Shown: positions 9,283 to 18,699 of the stretch, one piece after another | How the letters are laid out: each line of letters opens with the position of its first letter | Position numbering within the stretch: position 1 is the stretch's first letter | Assembly: GCF_004770745.1 (NCBI RefSeq) | Contig: NZ_RQGD01000035.1 | Span: 310,001 to 374,000 of the forward strand | DNA length: 64,000 nt | Source of the DNA: Leptospira ognonensis | GTDB lineage: Bacteria; Spirochaetota; Leptospiria; Leptospirales; Leptospiraceae | Reading direction: 5' to 3' | Program-made: the position numbers and the translations under genes | Notes under the pieces: model-generated | Databases searched by the model: none | What the model was told of the DNA's origin: nothing | Seen by the model: only the letters and a program-made list of their open reading frames with translations

Positions 9283-10421
9283 AATGCCAAATTCTCACTT
9301 TTCGTTATATTGGCAAGAATTCCCATCAATATAAAAATTGTGATCAGAGATGATCCTCCGTAACTTAAAAAAGGAAGGGAAATACCAGTCACAGGAAAAA
9401 GTCCAGTGACTACGTACAAATTGATCAGGAACTGAATGGCAAGCAGGAGGAGTATTCCCGTCCCTAAATAAAAACCTAGTTTATCCTTAACTTTCTGCAA
9501 TAACGAATAGATTCTAAGCAGCAAAAATAGAACAACCGCAAGAAAGATTGAAAAGCCAAGGAAGCCAAAATCCTCAACAAAGGATGCTAAAACAAAATCT
9601 GTATGGCTATAAGCTAAATATCTATGTGAATAGCCAGAACCAATCGGCTTACCTAACGTGCCACCATCAAAAAATGCTCGAAAGGATGTTACAAGTTGAT
9701 GCCCTTCATCAAATCGATATTTATAAGGATCAAGCCAAATTTCTAATCTTTTTTTACGATATCCCACCTGCGTCACAAGAACAAATAACAGAGGTAATGT
9801 GGCAATACTTAATAACAAAATGCGTTTCATGGGAAAGCCAGTCATAATGACAAAAAAGAAAATGACAGTTAAAATTTCAACGGTTGTACCAAATGCTGGT
9901 TCTATGACGATCAAAATCAAAATGGAAGAAATGGTAAAAATAGAAATGAGAGTTTTTCTTGTCCATTTGATATTTTTAGGATCGAAAGTTTGAAAGAATA
10001 AGGATAGAAATAACAATAAACTAATCTTACTAAATTCTGATGGCTGAATTTGAAATCCACCAATCTGAATCCATCGGTTAAAATTTCGACCATAAGTAGT
10101 TCCAACTGATTTTCCTACACCAGGTATGAAAACGGAGATTAATAAAAGTATACTGAAAAGGCAAAAGGGAAAGGAAAATTTAACGAGAATTTGATAAGGG
10201 ACTTGAATGAAAACCAAAAAAAATAATATCCCTACTCCGCCCCACACAAGCTGCTTTTTTAAATAATAATAAGGATCAGCAAACTCCCTTTCGGCGGGTA
10301 TTACTGAGGCGCTAAACATAATGATGACACCAAATCCAAAGAGAATGAAGATAGCGTAAAGGAACGGTAGGTCAATTTTTTTGTTTCCATATTTAAAAAA
10401 CTGACCAAATGACTGAAACAT
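9279..10421 (-). CDS. ftsW: SEDS-family lipid II polymerase FtsW
   Basis: Polytopic SEDS glycosyltransferase that polymerises septal peptidoglycan from lipid II. About ten hydrophobic segments are visible. The conserved loop GTLGKPIGSGYSHRYLAYSH and HTDFVLASFVEDFGFLG, and the C-terminal ISLPFLSYGGSSL, are SEDS signatures. A longer frame opens at 10511, but it would run about 90 bases into mraY; the ATG at 10421, two bases past the mraY stop, gives a normal 380-residue protein. RodA is the alternative, but the position between mraY and murG makes FtsW more likely. No cognate class B penicillin-binding protein (ftsI) is in the cluster. Confidence 0.88.
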   Translation of the reverse strand: MFQSFGQFFKYGNKKIDLPFLYAIFILFGFGVIIMFSASVIPAEREFADPYYYLKKQLVWGGVGILFFLVFIQVPYQILVKFSFPFCLFSILLLISVFIPGVGKSVGTTYGRNFNRWIQIGGFQIQPSEFSKISLLLFLSLFFQTFDPKNIKWTRKTLISIFTISSILILIVIEPAFGTTVEILTVIFFFVIMTGFPMKRILLLSIATLPLLFVLVTQVGYRKKRLEIWLDPYKYRFDEGHQLVTSFRAFFDGGTLGKPIGSGYSHRYLAYSHTDFVLASFVEDFGFLGFSIFLAVVLFLLLRIYSLLQKVKDKLGFYLGTGILLLLAIQFLINLYVVTGLFPVTGISLPFLSYGGSSLITIFILMGILANITKSENLAL

Positions 10422-10423
10422 TG

Positions 10424-11536
10424 TTATTGGATTTTCAAAGTTGATAAGGAAACGATAGCAAGTATGATACCAATGATCCAGAATCGAATGACTACCTTCT
10501 CTTCTGACCATCCACTTAATTCAAAATGGTGATGCAGTGGTGCCATTTTAAAAATTCTTTTCCCGCGCAATTTAAATGAGCCGACTTGAAGGATCACACT
10601 GAGAGCTTCTGCGACGAAAATACCACCAAGTATGATGAGTAAAATTTCTTTCTTTAACATAATCGCAGAGAGTCCCAAGGTGGAGCCGAGAAATAAAGAG
10701 CCGGTATCCCCCATAAAAACTTGAGCGGGATGACAATTGAACCAAAGAAAGCCAATCAAAGCACCACTGAGTCCCGCCAGAAAAACGGCATACTCGTGAG
10801 CGCCAGGTAAGTAAGGAATATGTAAATAATTTGCAGCAATCGGAGTTCCTGAAACATACGCGAGAAGCGCCATTGTTGCCGTGGCAATCACAACAGTCCC
10901 AGAGGCAAGCCCATCAAGTCCATCTGTCAGATTGACTGCATGAGAACTACCTATCAGAACGAGAATGGCAAAAGGAATCGCGAGTATTCCAAGATTTAGA
11001 AATGGTCCCTTCAAAAAGGGAAGAAAGAGATCGGTTATCTCAAAAAGTATGCCCTTACTTGCGACAGTGTTTGGGCTCCCTGTCACGAAATAGAATAAGG
11101 AAGTGACACTAATGGCGATCAAAATCGTGATTGAAAATTTGGTTCTCGCTCGCATGCCACCTTTCACTTTTTTCACGGATTTTAAGTAATCATCCATAAA
11201 GCCCAATGCACAAAATGAAATAGCAGATCCCATCAGCAACAACACATTTAAATTTTTCAAATTCCCCCATAACAAAACGGAGATGGTTAGAGAGATGATC
11301 ATGATTAAGCCACCCATCGTGGGCGTACCCGACTTGGAAGCATGGGACTGCGGACCATCATTTCTAATGGATTCTTTAAACTTCAAAGATTTTAAAAAAT
11401 CGATCATAAAGCGACCGTATAGAAAGGTAATGAACATAGATGTAAGCCCCGCCATCATTGCCCGAAGGGTTACATATTGAAATATTCTTAAGATACCGAG
11501 ATCATTTCCAAAACTATCATAAATCCAGTGAAACAT
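10424..11536 (-). CDS. mraY: Phospho-N-acetylmuramoyl-pentapeptide transferase
   Basis: Integral membrane enzyme that transfers phospho-MurNAc-pentapeptide to undecaprenyl phosphate, forming lipid I. The 370-residue product has ten predicted membrane segments. Family blocks are present: [13 protein letters not shown] near residue 70, the Asp pair in [11 protein letters not shown], the catalytic region [12 protein letters not shown], the [11 protein letters not shown] motif, and the C-terminal [12 protein letters not shown]is cluster. The length matches the family. It sits between murE and ftsW; murD, common at this spot in other bacteria, is absent. Confidence 0.95.
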   Translation of the reverse strand: MFHWIYDSFGNDLGILRIFQYVTLRAMMAGLTSMFITFLYGRFMIDFLKSLKFKESIRNDGPQSHASKSGTPTMGGLIMIISLTISVLLWGNLKNLNVLLLMGSAISFCALGFMDDYLKSVKKVKGGMRARTKFSITILIAISVTSLFYFVTGSPNTVASKGILFEITDLFLPFLKGPFLNLGILAIPFAILVLIGSSHAVNLTDGLDGLASGTVVIATATMALLAYVSGTPIAANYLHIPYLPGAHEYAVFLAGLSGALIGFLWFNCHPAQVFMGDTGSLFLGSTLGLSAIMLKKEILLIILGGIFVAEALSVILQVGSFKLRGKRIFKMAPLHHHFELSGWSEEKVVIRFWIIGIILAIVSLSTLKIQ

Positions 11537-11560
11537 ATACCCTTCTTATCGACCTAAATG

Positions 11561-13075
11561 TTAAATTTTGTGAAATGCTTTCTCTACTTCTTCATAATCT
11601 ATAAATTCAAATTTTTCTTTTCCGATGATTTGGTAGGTTTCGTGACCTTTTCCTGCCACAACAAGGATTCCATCCTTTTCCAAAAGTGCCACACCTCTTT
11701 CAATCGCCTGCCTTCGATCTGGAATCGTCTCATAACGCTTGAATCCTCTTGAAAAGCCTGCTTCGATTTCTTCCAAAATTATTTTTGGATTTTCGGTTCT
11801 GGGATTATCAGAAGTAAGGATTACGTAATCAGAATATTCCTCAGCAATGCGTCCCATGATCGGACGTTTCGTACGATCCCTATCGCCTCCGCATCCGAAA
11901 AGACATATAATCTGTTTGGATGAGATTTCCATACAACTCTTCAGAATATTTTCGAGTGCATCGGGAGTATGCGCATAATCAATCACTGCAATGCGGCTTA
12001 AATCTGGGGATTTTACAACTTGGAATCGGCCTGGAACAGTGGGAATGACCTCAATGGTTTTTATAATCGCTTCCCAGCCAAAACCCAATTCCGAAGCAAT
12101 AAAAGAAGCCAAACTTACATTGAAGACATTGAAATTTCCAAGCAAATTGGTGGATACTTTACGAACATGAATGAATGGTAAATTTTTTTCCTTTCTATGA
12201 AGTCGGAATTCACTACCTAAAATGCTTAACTTTGTATGTGTATAATTAAATTCTCCAGTAGCACCGAGTAAGTAAATTGGAGAGGTGAATTTTGCTTCAC
12301 TTAATCTCTCAATCATCTCTGGACCGCCCGCAACGTCCGAGGCAACAATACCAAATTTGTTTTTGAGAGCGGATTGTTCTAATAATTGGAAGATCTTAAA
12401 CTTGCTATTCAGATAATCATCCATATCATGATGAAAATCTAAGTGGTCTTGTGTCAGATTTGTAAAACCGACAGCTTGTACATCTAAACCACTTGTTCGC
12501 CCTAATTTTAGACCATGGGAACTCATTTCGACAAAAACATATTCCACATCTTTGGTGATCATCTCTTTCAGTAATAGATTTAGGGAAGAGGCATCTGGCG
12601 TCGTATAACCTGTTTCCTTAATTTCATCACCGATGCGAATGTGAACCGTTCCAATAAGTCCGCATTTTTTTCCAAGTTTTGTGGCGATATGAAAGAGGAT
12701 AAAGGTTAAGGATGTTTTTCCATTCGTTCCTGTGATTCCAATAACTTTTAGTTTTTTACTCGGAGAGCCTGCGAGTAAATGAGCAACTTTACCATGTGTG
12801 TCTCCCAAATACTGGTCGCTCTCCAAAATATTCTCGAAATTTTCTAAACCTGGAATTTTGATCTGTCCCGATTGGATGAGGACTGTTTTTACCCCTTGCT
12901 GGAACAATGATTCTAAATAAGCAGTATAACGTTCGCTCTGTCCCTCTGGTAAAACAAAAATGTCGTCTTTTTTTGTTAGGCGCGTATCTGCCCAAATGTA
13001 AGAAATTTCAAATTCGGGATCACCTTTCCGAAGTTTGATTTCTGGGAACTTTTTTATAATTTCTGAAATTTTCAA
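11561..13075 (-). CDS. murE: UDP-N-acetylmuramoyl-tripeptide synthetase (meso-DAP-adding type)
   Basis: Adds the third stem-peptide residue to UDP-MurNAc-L-Ala-D-Glu. It has 504 residues. The P-loop is GITGTNGKTSLTF near residue 115, followed by EMSSHGLKLGR and the NLTQDHLDFH motif; the C-terminal domain holds DYAHTPDALE, CGGDRDRTKRPIMG and the DNPRTENP motif. DNPR is the known signature for meso-diaminopimelate specificity, as opposed to lysine. The start is TTG, overlapping the stop of the upstream ftsL-like gene as TTGA. Assignment is secure. Confidence 0.95.
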   Translation of the reverse strand: MKISEIIKKFPEIKLRKGDPEFEISYIWADTRLTKKDDIFVLPEGQSERYTAYLESLFQQGVKTVLIQSGQIKIPGLENFENILESDQYLGDTHGKVAHLLAGSPSKKLKVIGITGTNGKTSLTFILFHIATKLGKKCGLIGTVHIRIGDEIKETGYTTPDASSLNLLLKEMITKDVEYVFVEMSSHGLKLGRTSGLDVQAVGFTNLTQDHLDFHHDMDDYLNSKFKIFQLLEQSALKNKFGIVASDVAGGPEMIERLSEAKFTSPIYLLGATGEFNYTHTKLSILGSEFRLHRKEKNLPFIHVRKVSTNLLGNFNVFNVSLASFIASELGFGWEAIIKTIEVIPTVPGRFQVVKSPDLSRIAVIDYAHTPDALENILKSCMEISSKQIICLFGCGGDRDRTKRPIMGRIAEEYSDYVILTSDNPRTENPKIILEEIEAGFSRGFKRYETIPDRRQAIERGVALLEKDGILVVAGKGHETYQIIGKEKFEFIDYEEVEKAFHKI

Positions 13076-13431
13076 AATGGTTCCTTCTTTACGGCTTTCG
13101 GCTCTGCGGGAAGCTCAATCGTAATGATTCGATTCCCTAGACTTATCGGTAGATATTGATAGGTCCTTCGATACAAAGCCTCAATTCTCTCTGCCGATGT
13201 ATACGAGACAATCCCAATTTTTAAATCATCATTTCTTCGGATGAGATCTTCCTTTTCGATTGCCTTTTCGTGAATCAATCGTTTCCATTTGGCAGTTTCG
13301 ATCCCTTGCCAGACACTAAAGTAAAAAAGAGCATAAAAAGGCATCAGGTATAAGAGTGGCTCCAAGGGTAAAACCAAGCGGAATGCTATAACGGAAAATG
13401 AGGGCATGTTTTGGATAAATTTAAAATTCAT
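13072..13431 (-). CDS. FtsL-like cell-division protein (small bitopic membrane protein)
   Basis: A 119-residue protein with one hydrophobic segment (about residues 20-40) followed by a charged, helix-forming stretch ([19 protein letters not shown]) and a short C-terminal domain with [13 protein letters not shown]. Position directly between rsmH and murE, small size and bitopic topology match FtsL, the septal scaffold partner of FtsB and FtsQ; sequence identity in this family is always low. The ATG at 13431 lies inside the end of rsmH (overlap 11 bases), while an earlier TTG at 13440 is also in frame. Function rests on position and topology. Confidence 0.6.
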   Translation of the reverse strand: MNFKFIQNMPSFSVIAFRLVLPLEPLLYLMPFYALFYFSVWQGIETAKWKRLIHEKAIEKEDLIRRNDDLKIGIVSYTSAERIEALYRRTYQYLPISLGNRIITIELPAEPKAVKKEPF

Positions 13432-14380
13432 CTGTATCAAGTATCGGATAATCTCTTTGCAATCCTCTCAGCTTTGCGGACCGAGATGCCCGATTCGTAC
13501 GAATTTCTTCGTCTTCCGGAATCATTGGCTTTTTTGTTAGAATGGAAAAGTCCGAGTTTGCTTCCAAGTCTCGGAATGCCCACTTAACAATACGATCTTC
13601 CAAGGAATGAAAAGAGATGCACGCAATCACTCCGCCAGGAACAAGAAGACTCGAAAGGCTTCGAATTCCTTTTTCTGCATGAACCAATTCTTCGTTTACG
13701 GCAATGCGAAGGGCTTGAAACACTTTCGTCGCTGGGTGGGATTCCTTAGGCCAAAATTTTCTGGGGATGGATGCTTCTACGATTTTGGCTAGGTCCAAAT
13801 TTGTTTGGAACTTAGTCTTTTGGCGTATTTGAACAATATTATTTGCGATTTTGAGTGCCCATCTCTCCTCTCCAAAATCCCAAAAGATTTTTTTTAATGT
13901 AAGAACGCTGCTATAGTTCAGAATGTCAGCTGCCGTTTGGTTTCCGAGTACGGGCTCCAAACGCATATCCAATGGCTCCTCTTGTTTGAATGTAAACCCT
14001 CTTCCAGAATGTAAAAAATGAAATAGAGAGACACCTAAATCGACGAGCACGCCATCCAAACCAAGACAGCCAACGCTTTGCAGGATTTCGTCATTCACTT
14101 CCGAAAAGTTCATTTGGAAGGGGTGAACCGACTCAAAACCTTGCAAATTTGCCAAAGCACGTTCGAGCATCGTCGCATCTCGATCGATGAGAAGCAGGTT
14201 TACGCCTGGAAAGGTTTCTAAAATCAACTTGGAATGACCTCCTTCGCCCGCAGTTCCATCCAAAATCCATTTTGGAGGATTCGTATGGGAAAGGGAAAGA
14301 AGGCTGAGTACCTGCCGTGGTAGAACGGGAATGTGAGGGGATTGGATCACTTTGATACTTTCTTTGTTCATATTTTTCAA
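13421..14380 (-). CDS. rsmH: 16S rRNA (cytosine(1402)-N(4))-methyltransferase
   Basis: SAM-dependent enzyme (formerly MraW) methylating N4 of C1402 in 16S rRNA. The 319-residue protein has [13 protein letters not shown], the SAM-binding [30 protein letters not shown] followed by an SGRGFTF block, and the C-terminal [13 protein letters not shown] signature. It heads the minus-strand cell-wall cluster, as is usual, but mraZ, which normally precedes it, is absent; a divergent HIT-family gene lies there instead, with about 45 bases between the two starts that must hold the cluster promoter. Confidence 0.95.
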   Translation of the reverse strand: MKNMNKESIKVIQSPHIPVLPRQVLSLLSLSHTNPPKWILDGTAGEGGHSKLILETFPGVNLLLIDRDATMLERALANLQGFESVHPFQMNFSEVNDEILQSVGCLGLDGVLVDLGVSLFHFLHSGRGFTFKQEEPLDMRLEPVLGNQTAADILNYSSVLTLKKIFWDFGEERWALKIANNIVQIRQKTKFQTNLDLAKIVEASIPRKFWPKESHPATKVFQALRIAVNEELVHAEKGIRSLSSLLVPGGVIACISFHSLEDRIVKWAFRDLEANSDFSILTKKPMIPEDEEIRTNRASRSAKLRGLQRDYPILDTDEF

Positions 14381-14424
14381 AATCCTTGCAATCCTTTATT
14401 ACTCAAGCGATGGTGAAAGTATTG

Positions 14425-14934
14425 ATGGGTTCCTTCGAAGAACATTCACATAGAAAAAATCTTTTTAGTGTAGGAAAGCTCAGTTATGCAAAGGGGGATA
14501 GACCTCCCGTGGCCTGCATCTTATGTGGTGTGAGAGATCAGGATGCTCTTGTTCCGAACCTGACCATTTTTGAAACCGATCTCTCCGTCGTCTCTGTAAA
14601 CCTCTATCCTTACAATCCAGGGCACATCATCATCTTTCCCAAACGTCATATCACTAGCTATTCTGAATTGTTAGAGGCGGAAGCACTTGACATTCACAAC
14701 CTAACACAAAAATGCCTTTCTGTCCTGGAGAAACATTGGCATGTTTCTGGTTTTAATCTTGGCTATAATCTAGGAAAAAATAGTGGTGGTTCCATTCCGC
14801 ACATCCACCAGCATATCGTGCCTCGATTTCCAAATGAAGCGGGTTTTTTAGACGTGTTTGCAAATACGCGCGTGGTCATATATGAACCGTATGAAATGTT
14901 GAAACAATTAAGAAAGTTATGGGAGGATTCTTAA
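14425..14934 (+). CDS. HIT-domain nucleotide-binding protein
   Basis: Histidine-triad family hydrolase or transferase acting on nucleotide-phosphate bonds (AP4A phosphorylase-like or ADP-ribosyl-AMP-type subfamilies). A Cys pair occurs in ACILCGVRD near the N-terminus; the core carries [17 protein letters not shown], and the catalytic triad is [12 protein letters not shown]. The start is uncertain: in-frame TTG at 14386, ATG at 14410 and ATG at 14425 are possible; the last has a GGTGA Shine-Dalgarno-like site 8 bases upstream and gives 169 residues, typical of the family. It converges on cheR with a four-base overlap. Confidence 0.82.
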   Translation: MGSFEEHSHRKNLFSVGKLSYAKGDRPPVACILCGVRDQDALVPNLTIFETDLSVVSVNLYPYNPGHIIIFPKRHITSYSELLEAEALDIHNLTQKCLSVLEKHWHVSGFNLGYNLGKNSGGSIPHIHQHIVPRFPNEAGFLDVFANTRVVIYEPYEMLKQLRKLWEDS

Positions 14935-15788
14935 ACTTTTTTTTGGTAAATGGTATGACCCAAAAATTTAAACCGATCCGAAATCCCAAACATCGTTTCC
15001 GAGTGACCTAAAACAAGATACCCAAGCGGTTTCAATTGCTCATCAAAATGTTGAAATAGAGTTTTTTGGGTCCCCTTATCAAAATAAATGACTACATTTC
15101 GACAAAAGATGATGTCCATTTTTTCTTTGATAGGAAATGGGTAGTTTAGCAAATTGATCTGTTTAAATTCTACAAGTGCCTTTAAGTGGGCCTTCGCTTC
15201 GTAAAACGTTTGTTCACCGTTTGTTGTTTTTATGAAGTGTTTTGCTTTTAAAGCCTCGCTCACAGGGTCCAAACGCTCAGATCGATACACACCTTCCCCG
15301 GCTGTTTTAAGCACTGCCGTATCAATATCAGAGGCAATGATTTTTAAATTCCATCCTGGCTTATTTTGAAAAAAATCGTAAACGGAGATAGCAAGGGAAT
15401 AAGGCTCTTCCCCAGTTGAAGCTGCGGAACACCAGATTCTGAGTGACTTAGCTCCACCACTTTGAGATGCCTTTTCTAATGCAGGGAAAAAGACATCTCG
15501 TAAAAATTCAAAATGATGATTCTCTCGAAAAAAATCGGTCTTGTTTGTGGTTAGACGATTGATCAATTCCTGCATTTCGGCAGCAGCAAATTTTTGATCT
15601 TTTTTGAGTAAATTTACATATTCCTCATACGATGCAATGTTCAAGGAACGAAGGCGTGTATTGAGCCGAGATTGGACCATAATCTTTTTATGAGGAGCAA
15701 GAAAGATACCTGCTTGTTTATAAATTAAGTCTTTGATGAATTCAAATTCAGGATCGCCGATCGTGTTTAAGGTTGCTCTAAAGTCCAA
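14931..15788 (-). CDS. cheR: Chemotaxis protein methyltransferase CheR
   Basis: SAM-dependent methyltransferase that methylates glutamates of chemoreceptors for adaptation. The 285-residue protein has the N-terminal helical CheR domain (about residues 10-80, with [16 protein letters not shown]) and the catalytic domain with TDFFREN, the SAM loop [27 protein letters not shown] and [13 protein letters not shown]. Length matches E. coli CheR. No CheB or receptor gene adjoins it, so it is an isolated chemotaxis gene. It lacks the C-terminal CheB-docking pentapeptide-receptor features that would define its target. Confidence 0.92.
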   Translation of the reverse strand: MDFRATLNTIGDPEFEFIKDLIYKQAGIFLAPHKKIMVQSRLNTRLRSLNIASYEEYVNLLKKDQKFAAAEMQELINRLTTNKTDFFRENHHFEFLRDVFFPALEKASQSGGAKSLRIWCSAASTGEEPYSLAISVYDFFQNKPGWNLKIIASDIDTAVLKTAGEGVYRSERLDPVSEALKAKHFIKTTNGEQTFYEAKAHLKALVEFKQINLLNYPFPIKEKMDIIFCRNVVIYFDKGTQKTLFQHFDEQLKPLGYLVLGHSETMFGISDRFKFLGHTIYQKKV

Positions 15789-15860
15789 TGGAGCCTCGCA
15801 AATGATAGAACACCTTAGTTTTCTACTATGACAAGTCGTTTTTTAAAATCCCATGGTTGT

Positions 15861-16607
15861 ATGAGAATCGGAATCGTGAAGCACCTCAACGCTAGACCAC
15901 TGACCTATTATTTTGAGAATTCAAGCGAGTATGACATCATCTCTGAGAATCCGAGTGTCCTCGTAGAACTCCTCAAGGCAGGAGAATTGGATCTGGCACT
16001 CATTTCATCGATTGAATGTGAACGAAACAAGGCGGTTCTTTCTTACTCAAAACAAGTTGGAGTCTGTGCAAAAAATTTTGTTCGCTCTGTGTTATTCTAT
16101 CGAAATCGAAATGAATCAAAATTGCCAGAATTTATTTATACGGATAGCGGTTCACGAGCAAGTGTTGCCCTCTTACAGTGCTTATTTTACTTAGAACATA
16201 AGTTAACTCTAAACGTGATTCCCACAAAAGCAGAAGAGATTCAGCTCATGATGAAAAAAAGTGAGGGCTCACATCTTCTTTTTGGAGACCACGCACTCCT
16301 TCATACTACTTCCAAGGATTATGAGATTATAGATTTAGCAAGCTGGTGGAATGAAGTCACAGGACTTTACTTTTGTTTTGCGTTTTGGGCCTATCCGAAA
16401 GAAAGACCCGTTAGCGATGAGTTGCTTCTGAAATCGTTAACCATCGGGCTCGATAACTTGGATAAAATCATACAGAATGAAATGAGGCTTCCGACAGCCA
16501 TTGTTGACCGTTACTTGAGACATGAATTGCATTATATACCTGAGGAAAAAAACCTAAAAGGATTTGATCTCTATATTGAAACTTGTAAGAAGTTAAATCT
16601 AATTTAG
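15861..16607 (+). CDS. mqnA: Chorismate dehydratase (futalosine pathway)
   Basis: MqnA converts chorismate to 3-enolpyruvylbenzoate, the entry into the futalosine route to menaquinone. The sequence begins MRIGIVKHLNARPLTYYFE, the family signature (substrate pocket in the N-R-P region), with a periplasmic-binding-protein-like two-lobe architecture; later LALISSIEC and LFGDHALL are conserved family segments. The ATG at 15861 is preferred since it places the motif at the N-terminus; an in-frame start at 15828 would add 11 residues. mqnC lies 35 kb away in the window, supporting the pathway. It converges with a lipoprotein gene at its 3' end. Confidence 0.88.
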   Translation: MRIGIVKHLNARPLTYYFENSSEYDIISENPSVLVELLKAGELDLALISSIECERNKAVLSYSKQVGVCAKNFVRSVLFYRNRNESKLPEFIYTDSGSRASVALLQCLFYLEHKLTLNVIPTKAEEIQLMMKKSEGSHLLFGDHALLHTTSKDYEIIDLASWWNEVTGLYFCFAFWAYPKERPVSDELLLKSLTIGLDNLDKIIQNEMRLPTAIVDRYLRHELHYIPEEKNLKGFDLYIETCKKLNLI

Positions 16608-17248
16608 TAAAAGCGAATCTTATAATCCCAGCTTTTTGTATCGGGATTTTCTAAGGTGTCCTGCAAAAGAAACGAATAATATACATTGCCGAGACCGACA
16701 GCTCCTCGATTGGAATTGCACTCAGAATCTTTTGGAAAGAGGACTCGGAATTGCATTTTTCCATCCTTTAGAAGCCGAATCGTTTCACCTAATATTTTCT
16801 TTTCTCCGACACTTTCCTCTCCTTTTTTATAATCAGAAAGATTCGGAAATTCTCTTTTCACTACTAGAGATCTGAGTTTGACCTTAGCGGAAAAATTTCC
16901 AACAAGAACTCCCTCTAGCTGGCTTGGATCTTCAAAATCAATTTTGTACGAGACACGGCCCTTTCTTTTAAATATGGATTCGAGCATTTCTGATTTTTCA
17001 AGTTCCCGAAAATTGAAATCACGAATCAATAAACCAACGTTTGGTTTTCCCTTGATTTTATTCTGAATGGAATCGAGATCGGTTGGTAAGAATTTGATTA
17101 AGGACTCGGCAGATTCTTTTTTGAGTGGGACTGTATACGAAATTTCGATCGTCCCTGAATTTGGTTTTCGAAACAAAATCGTTTCTTCGTATTCAAAACA
17201 ACCAATAATGGGTAGCAGAAAAAGGAGGATTACGAATATCCGCGGCAC
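16604..17248 (-). CDS. Putative lipoprotein of unknown function
   Basis: The 214-residue product has a signal peptide with a lipobox, LPIIGC, whose Cys is at about residue 17, so it is a likely substrate of LspA. The rest is beta-rich with KPNSGTIEISYTVPLKKESAE near the N-terminus and a C-terminal segment ending in DYKIRFY; no catalytic motif is recognised. The start is GTG at 17248. A strong perfect hairpin lies five bases upstream and contains the only Shine-Dalgarno-like GGGAAG, so translation may be weak or controlled. It follows amtB on the same strand and may be cotranscribed with it. Confidence 0.7.
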   Translation of the reverse strand: MPRIFVILLFLLPIIGCFEYEETILFRKPNSGTIEISYTVPLKKESAESLIKFLPTDLDSIQNKIKGKPNVGLLIRDFNFRELEKSEMLESIFKRKGRVSYKIDFEDPSQLEGVLVGNFSAKVKLRSLVVKREFPNLSDYKKGEESVGEKKILGETIRLLKDGKMQFRVLFPKDSECNSNRGAVGLGNVYYSFLLQDTLENPDTKSWDYKIRFY

Positions 17249-17253
17249 ATAAA

Positions 17254-17276
17254 TGGCTTCCCAATTTGGGAAGCCA
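17254..17276 (-). terminator. Perfect 10-bp hairpin between amtB and lipoprotein gene
   Basis: Arms TGGCTTCCCA and TGGGAAGCCA pair perfectly around a three-base loop, starting about ten bases after the amtB stop. On the minus strand only TTTATGTG follows, so the T-tract is poor; it could be a weak terminator, a processing site or a translation-control stem, as the GGGAAG in the second arm is the only plausible ribosome-binding sequence for the GTG at 17248. Confidence 0.6.
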
Positions 17277-17286
17277 AGGTCAAGGA

Positions 17287-18690
17287 TTATTTAGAAACGG
17301 GATAAGCCTCGTTTCCATGCTCCAAAATATCCAATCCGAGGATTTCTTCCTCTTCCGAGACGCGAAGCCCGATGGTCACTTTGATGAGATAAAAAACCAC
17401 CAAACTTATACCAAATGCCCAAACAAAGGCAAGCAATACCCCCGTAAACTGGGCAAAAAGTTGGTTCAATCCTCCCCCGTAAAACAAACCACTCTTGAGA
17501 TTAAAGAAACCTACTGAGAGTGTTCCCCAGGCGCCGCAGACTCCATGTACGGAAACAGCGCCAACCGGATCATCAATCTTAATTTTATCGAAGAAGAGTA
17601 CACTCACAACCACTAGGATTCCTGCAACAAGTCCGATACAAACTGCTCCTGTGATGCTCACGCTATCACAAGGTGCCGTGATCGCAACAAGACCTGCCAA
17701 GCCCCCGTTTAAAGTCAGTCCAATCTCAGGTTTTTGAAATAAGAACCAGGTTAAAGCCATTGCACTGATGGCTCCGGCACAGGCAGCCATATGAGTCACG
17801 ACTGCAATCTGAGCAAAACTCCCGCCTTTGATTGAGGTCGTGGAACCTGGATTGAAGCCGAACCATCCAAACCAAAGAATGAAAACACCTATGGCAGCCA
17901 TCGACATATTATGCCCAAGGATCGGAAAAACCCGACCATCGGATTGGAATTTCCCAAGTCTTGGTCCAACAACTATGGCTCCGGCAAGACCTGCCCAAGC
18001 GCCTATACTGTGTACAACGGTAGATCCCGCGAAGTCGAGGAAATTTGCACCTTCACCATCGGCACCAGCACCAATATTTAATGATTCAAGAAAGCCTGCT
18101 TTACCGAATAAACCTCCCCATGCAAGCGAGCCAAACATAGGATAGATGAGTCCAGTGATCACAACAGAAAATGCAAGGTAGGCAGCAAACTTCGTCCTTT
18201 CGGCCATCGCTCCCGAGACAATCGTTGCAGCTGTTGCCGCGAAAACAATTTGAAACATGAAAAAAGTGTAATTCCCGGGATCCATATCTCCTGATTCTGT
18301 ATTAAGTAGTCCTTCTGCAATTCTTGGAAAGCCGATACCAATGCCAGAGAAAATTTGCGGACCAAACATGATACTAAAACCAACGAGCCAGAATGCAAAT
18401 GCGCCCACAGTTAGATCGGAAAAGTTTTTCATTAGAATGTTTACCACGTTTTTAGCTCTCGTGAATCCGGCTTCAACGTAAGCAAATCCAGCTTGCATGA
18501 AGAAAACAAGGAAAGCAGCGATACAAGTCCAGACCCAATCTGCTTCCAGCGCAGCTGTCTCTTGTTTTGCTTCCAAGGCAGTGAGCCTTTCTTGCAATTT
18601 TTCTATCGAAATATCATCCGCAAATAGGGAGGATGAAAAAAGTGAACTCACAAACAACAGAAGAAAATATAAATTCTTCTTTCTTAACAT
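17287..18690 (-). CDS. amtB: Ammonium transporter (Amt/MEP/Rh family)
   Basis: Homotrimeric inner-membrane ammonium channel. The 467-residue precursor has a cleavable signal peptide (LLFVSSLFSSSLFA) and an extra short coiled segment (IEKLQERLTALEAKQ) before the 11 membrane helices. Pore residues are visible: the Asp in FLDFAGSTVVHS with the first twin His, and VSVHGVCGAWG with the second. The ATG at 18690 has AGGTGG five bases upstream, so the earlier GTG is excluded. No glnK (PII) gene adjoins it, which is unusual; instead it follows a GAF-PP2C-TPR phosphatase gene nine bases upstream, suggesting cotranscription. Confidence 0.94.
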   Translation of the reverse strand: MLRKKNLYFLLLFVSSLFSSSLFADDISIEKLQERLTALEAKQETAALEADWVWTCIAAFLVFFMQAGFAYVEAGFTRAKNVVNILMKNFSDLTVGAFAFWLVGFSIMFGPQIFSGIGIGFPRIAEGLLNTESGDMDPGNYTFFMFQIVFAATAATIVSGAMAERTKFAAYLAFSVVITGLIYPMFGSLAWGGLFGKAGFLESLNIGAGADGEGANFLDFAGSTVVHSIGAWAGLAGAIVVGPRLGKFQSDGRVFPILGHNMSMAAIGVFILWFGWFGFNPGSTTSIKGGSFAQIAVVTHMAACAGAISAMALTWFLFQKPEIGLTLNGGLAGLVAITAPCDSVSITGAVCIGLVAGILVVVSVLFFDKIKIDDPVGAVSVHGVCGAWGTLSVGFFNLKSGLFYGGGLNQLFAQFTGVLLAFVWAFGISLVVFYLIKVTIGLRVSEEEEILGLDILEHGNEAYPVSK

Positions 18691-18699
18691 ATCAACCAC

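Noticed and set aside
9279..10511. FtsW start at 10511
   Set aside because: This would overlap mraY by about 90 bases; an ATG two bases after the mraY stop gives the usual length.
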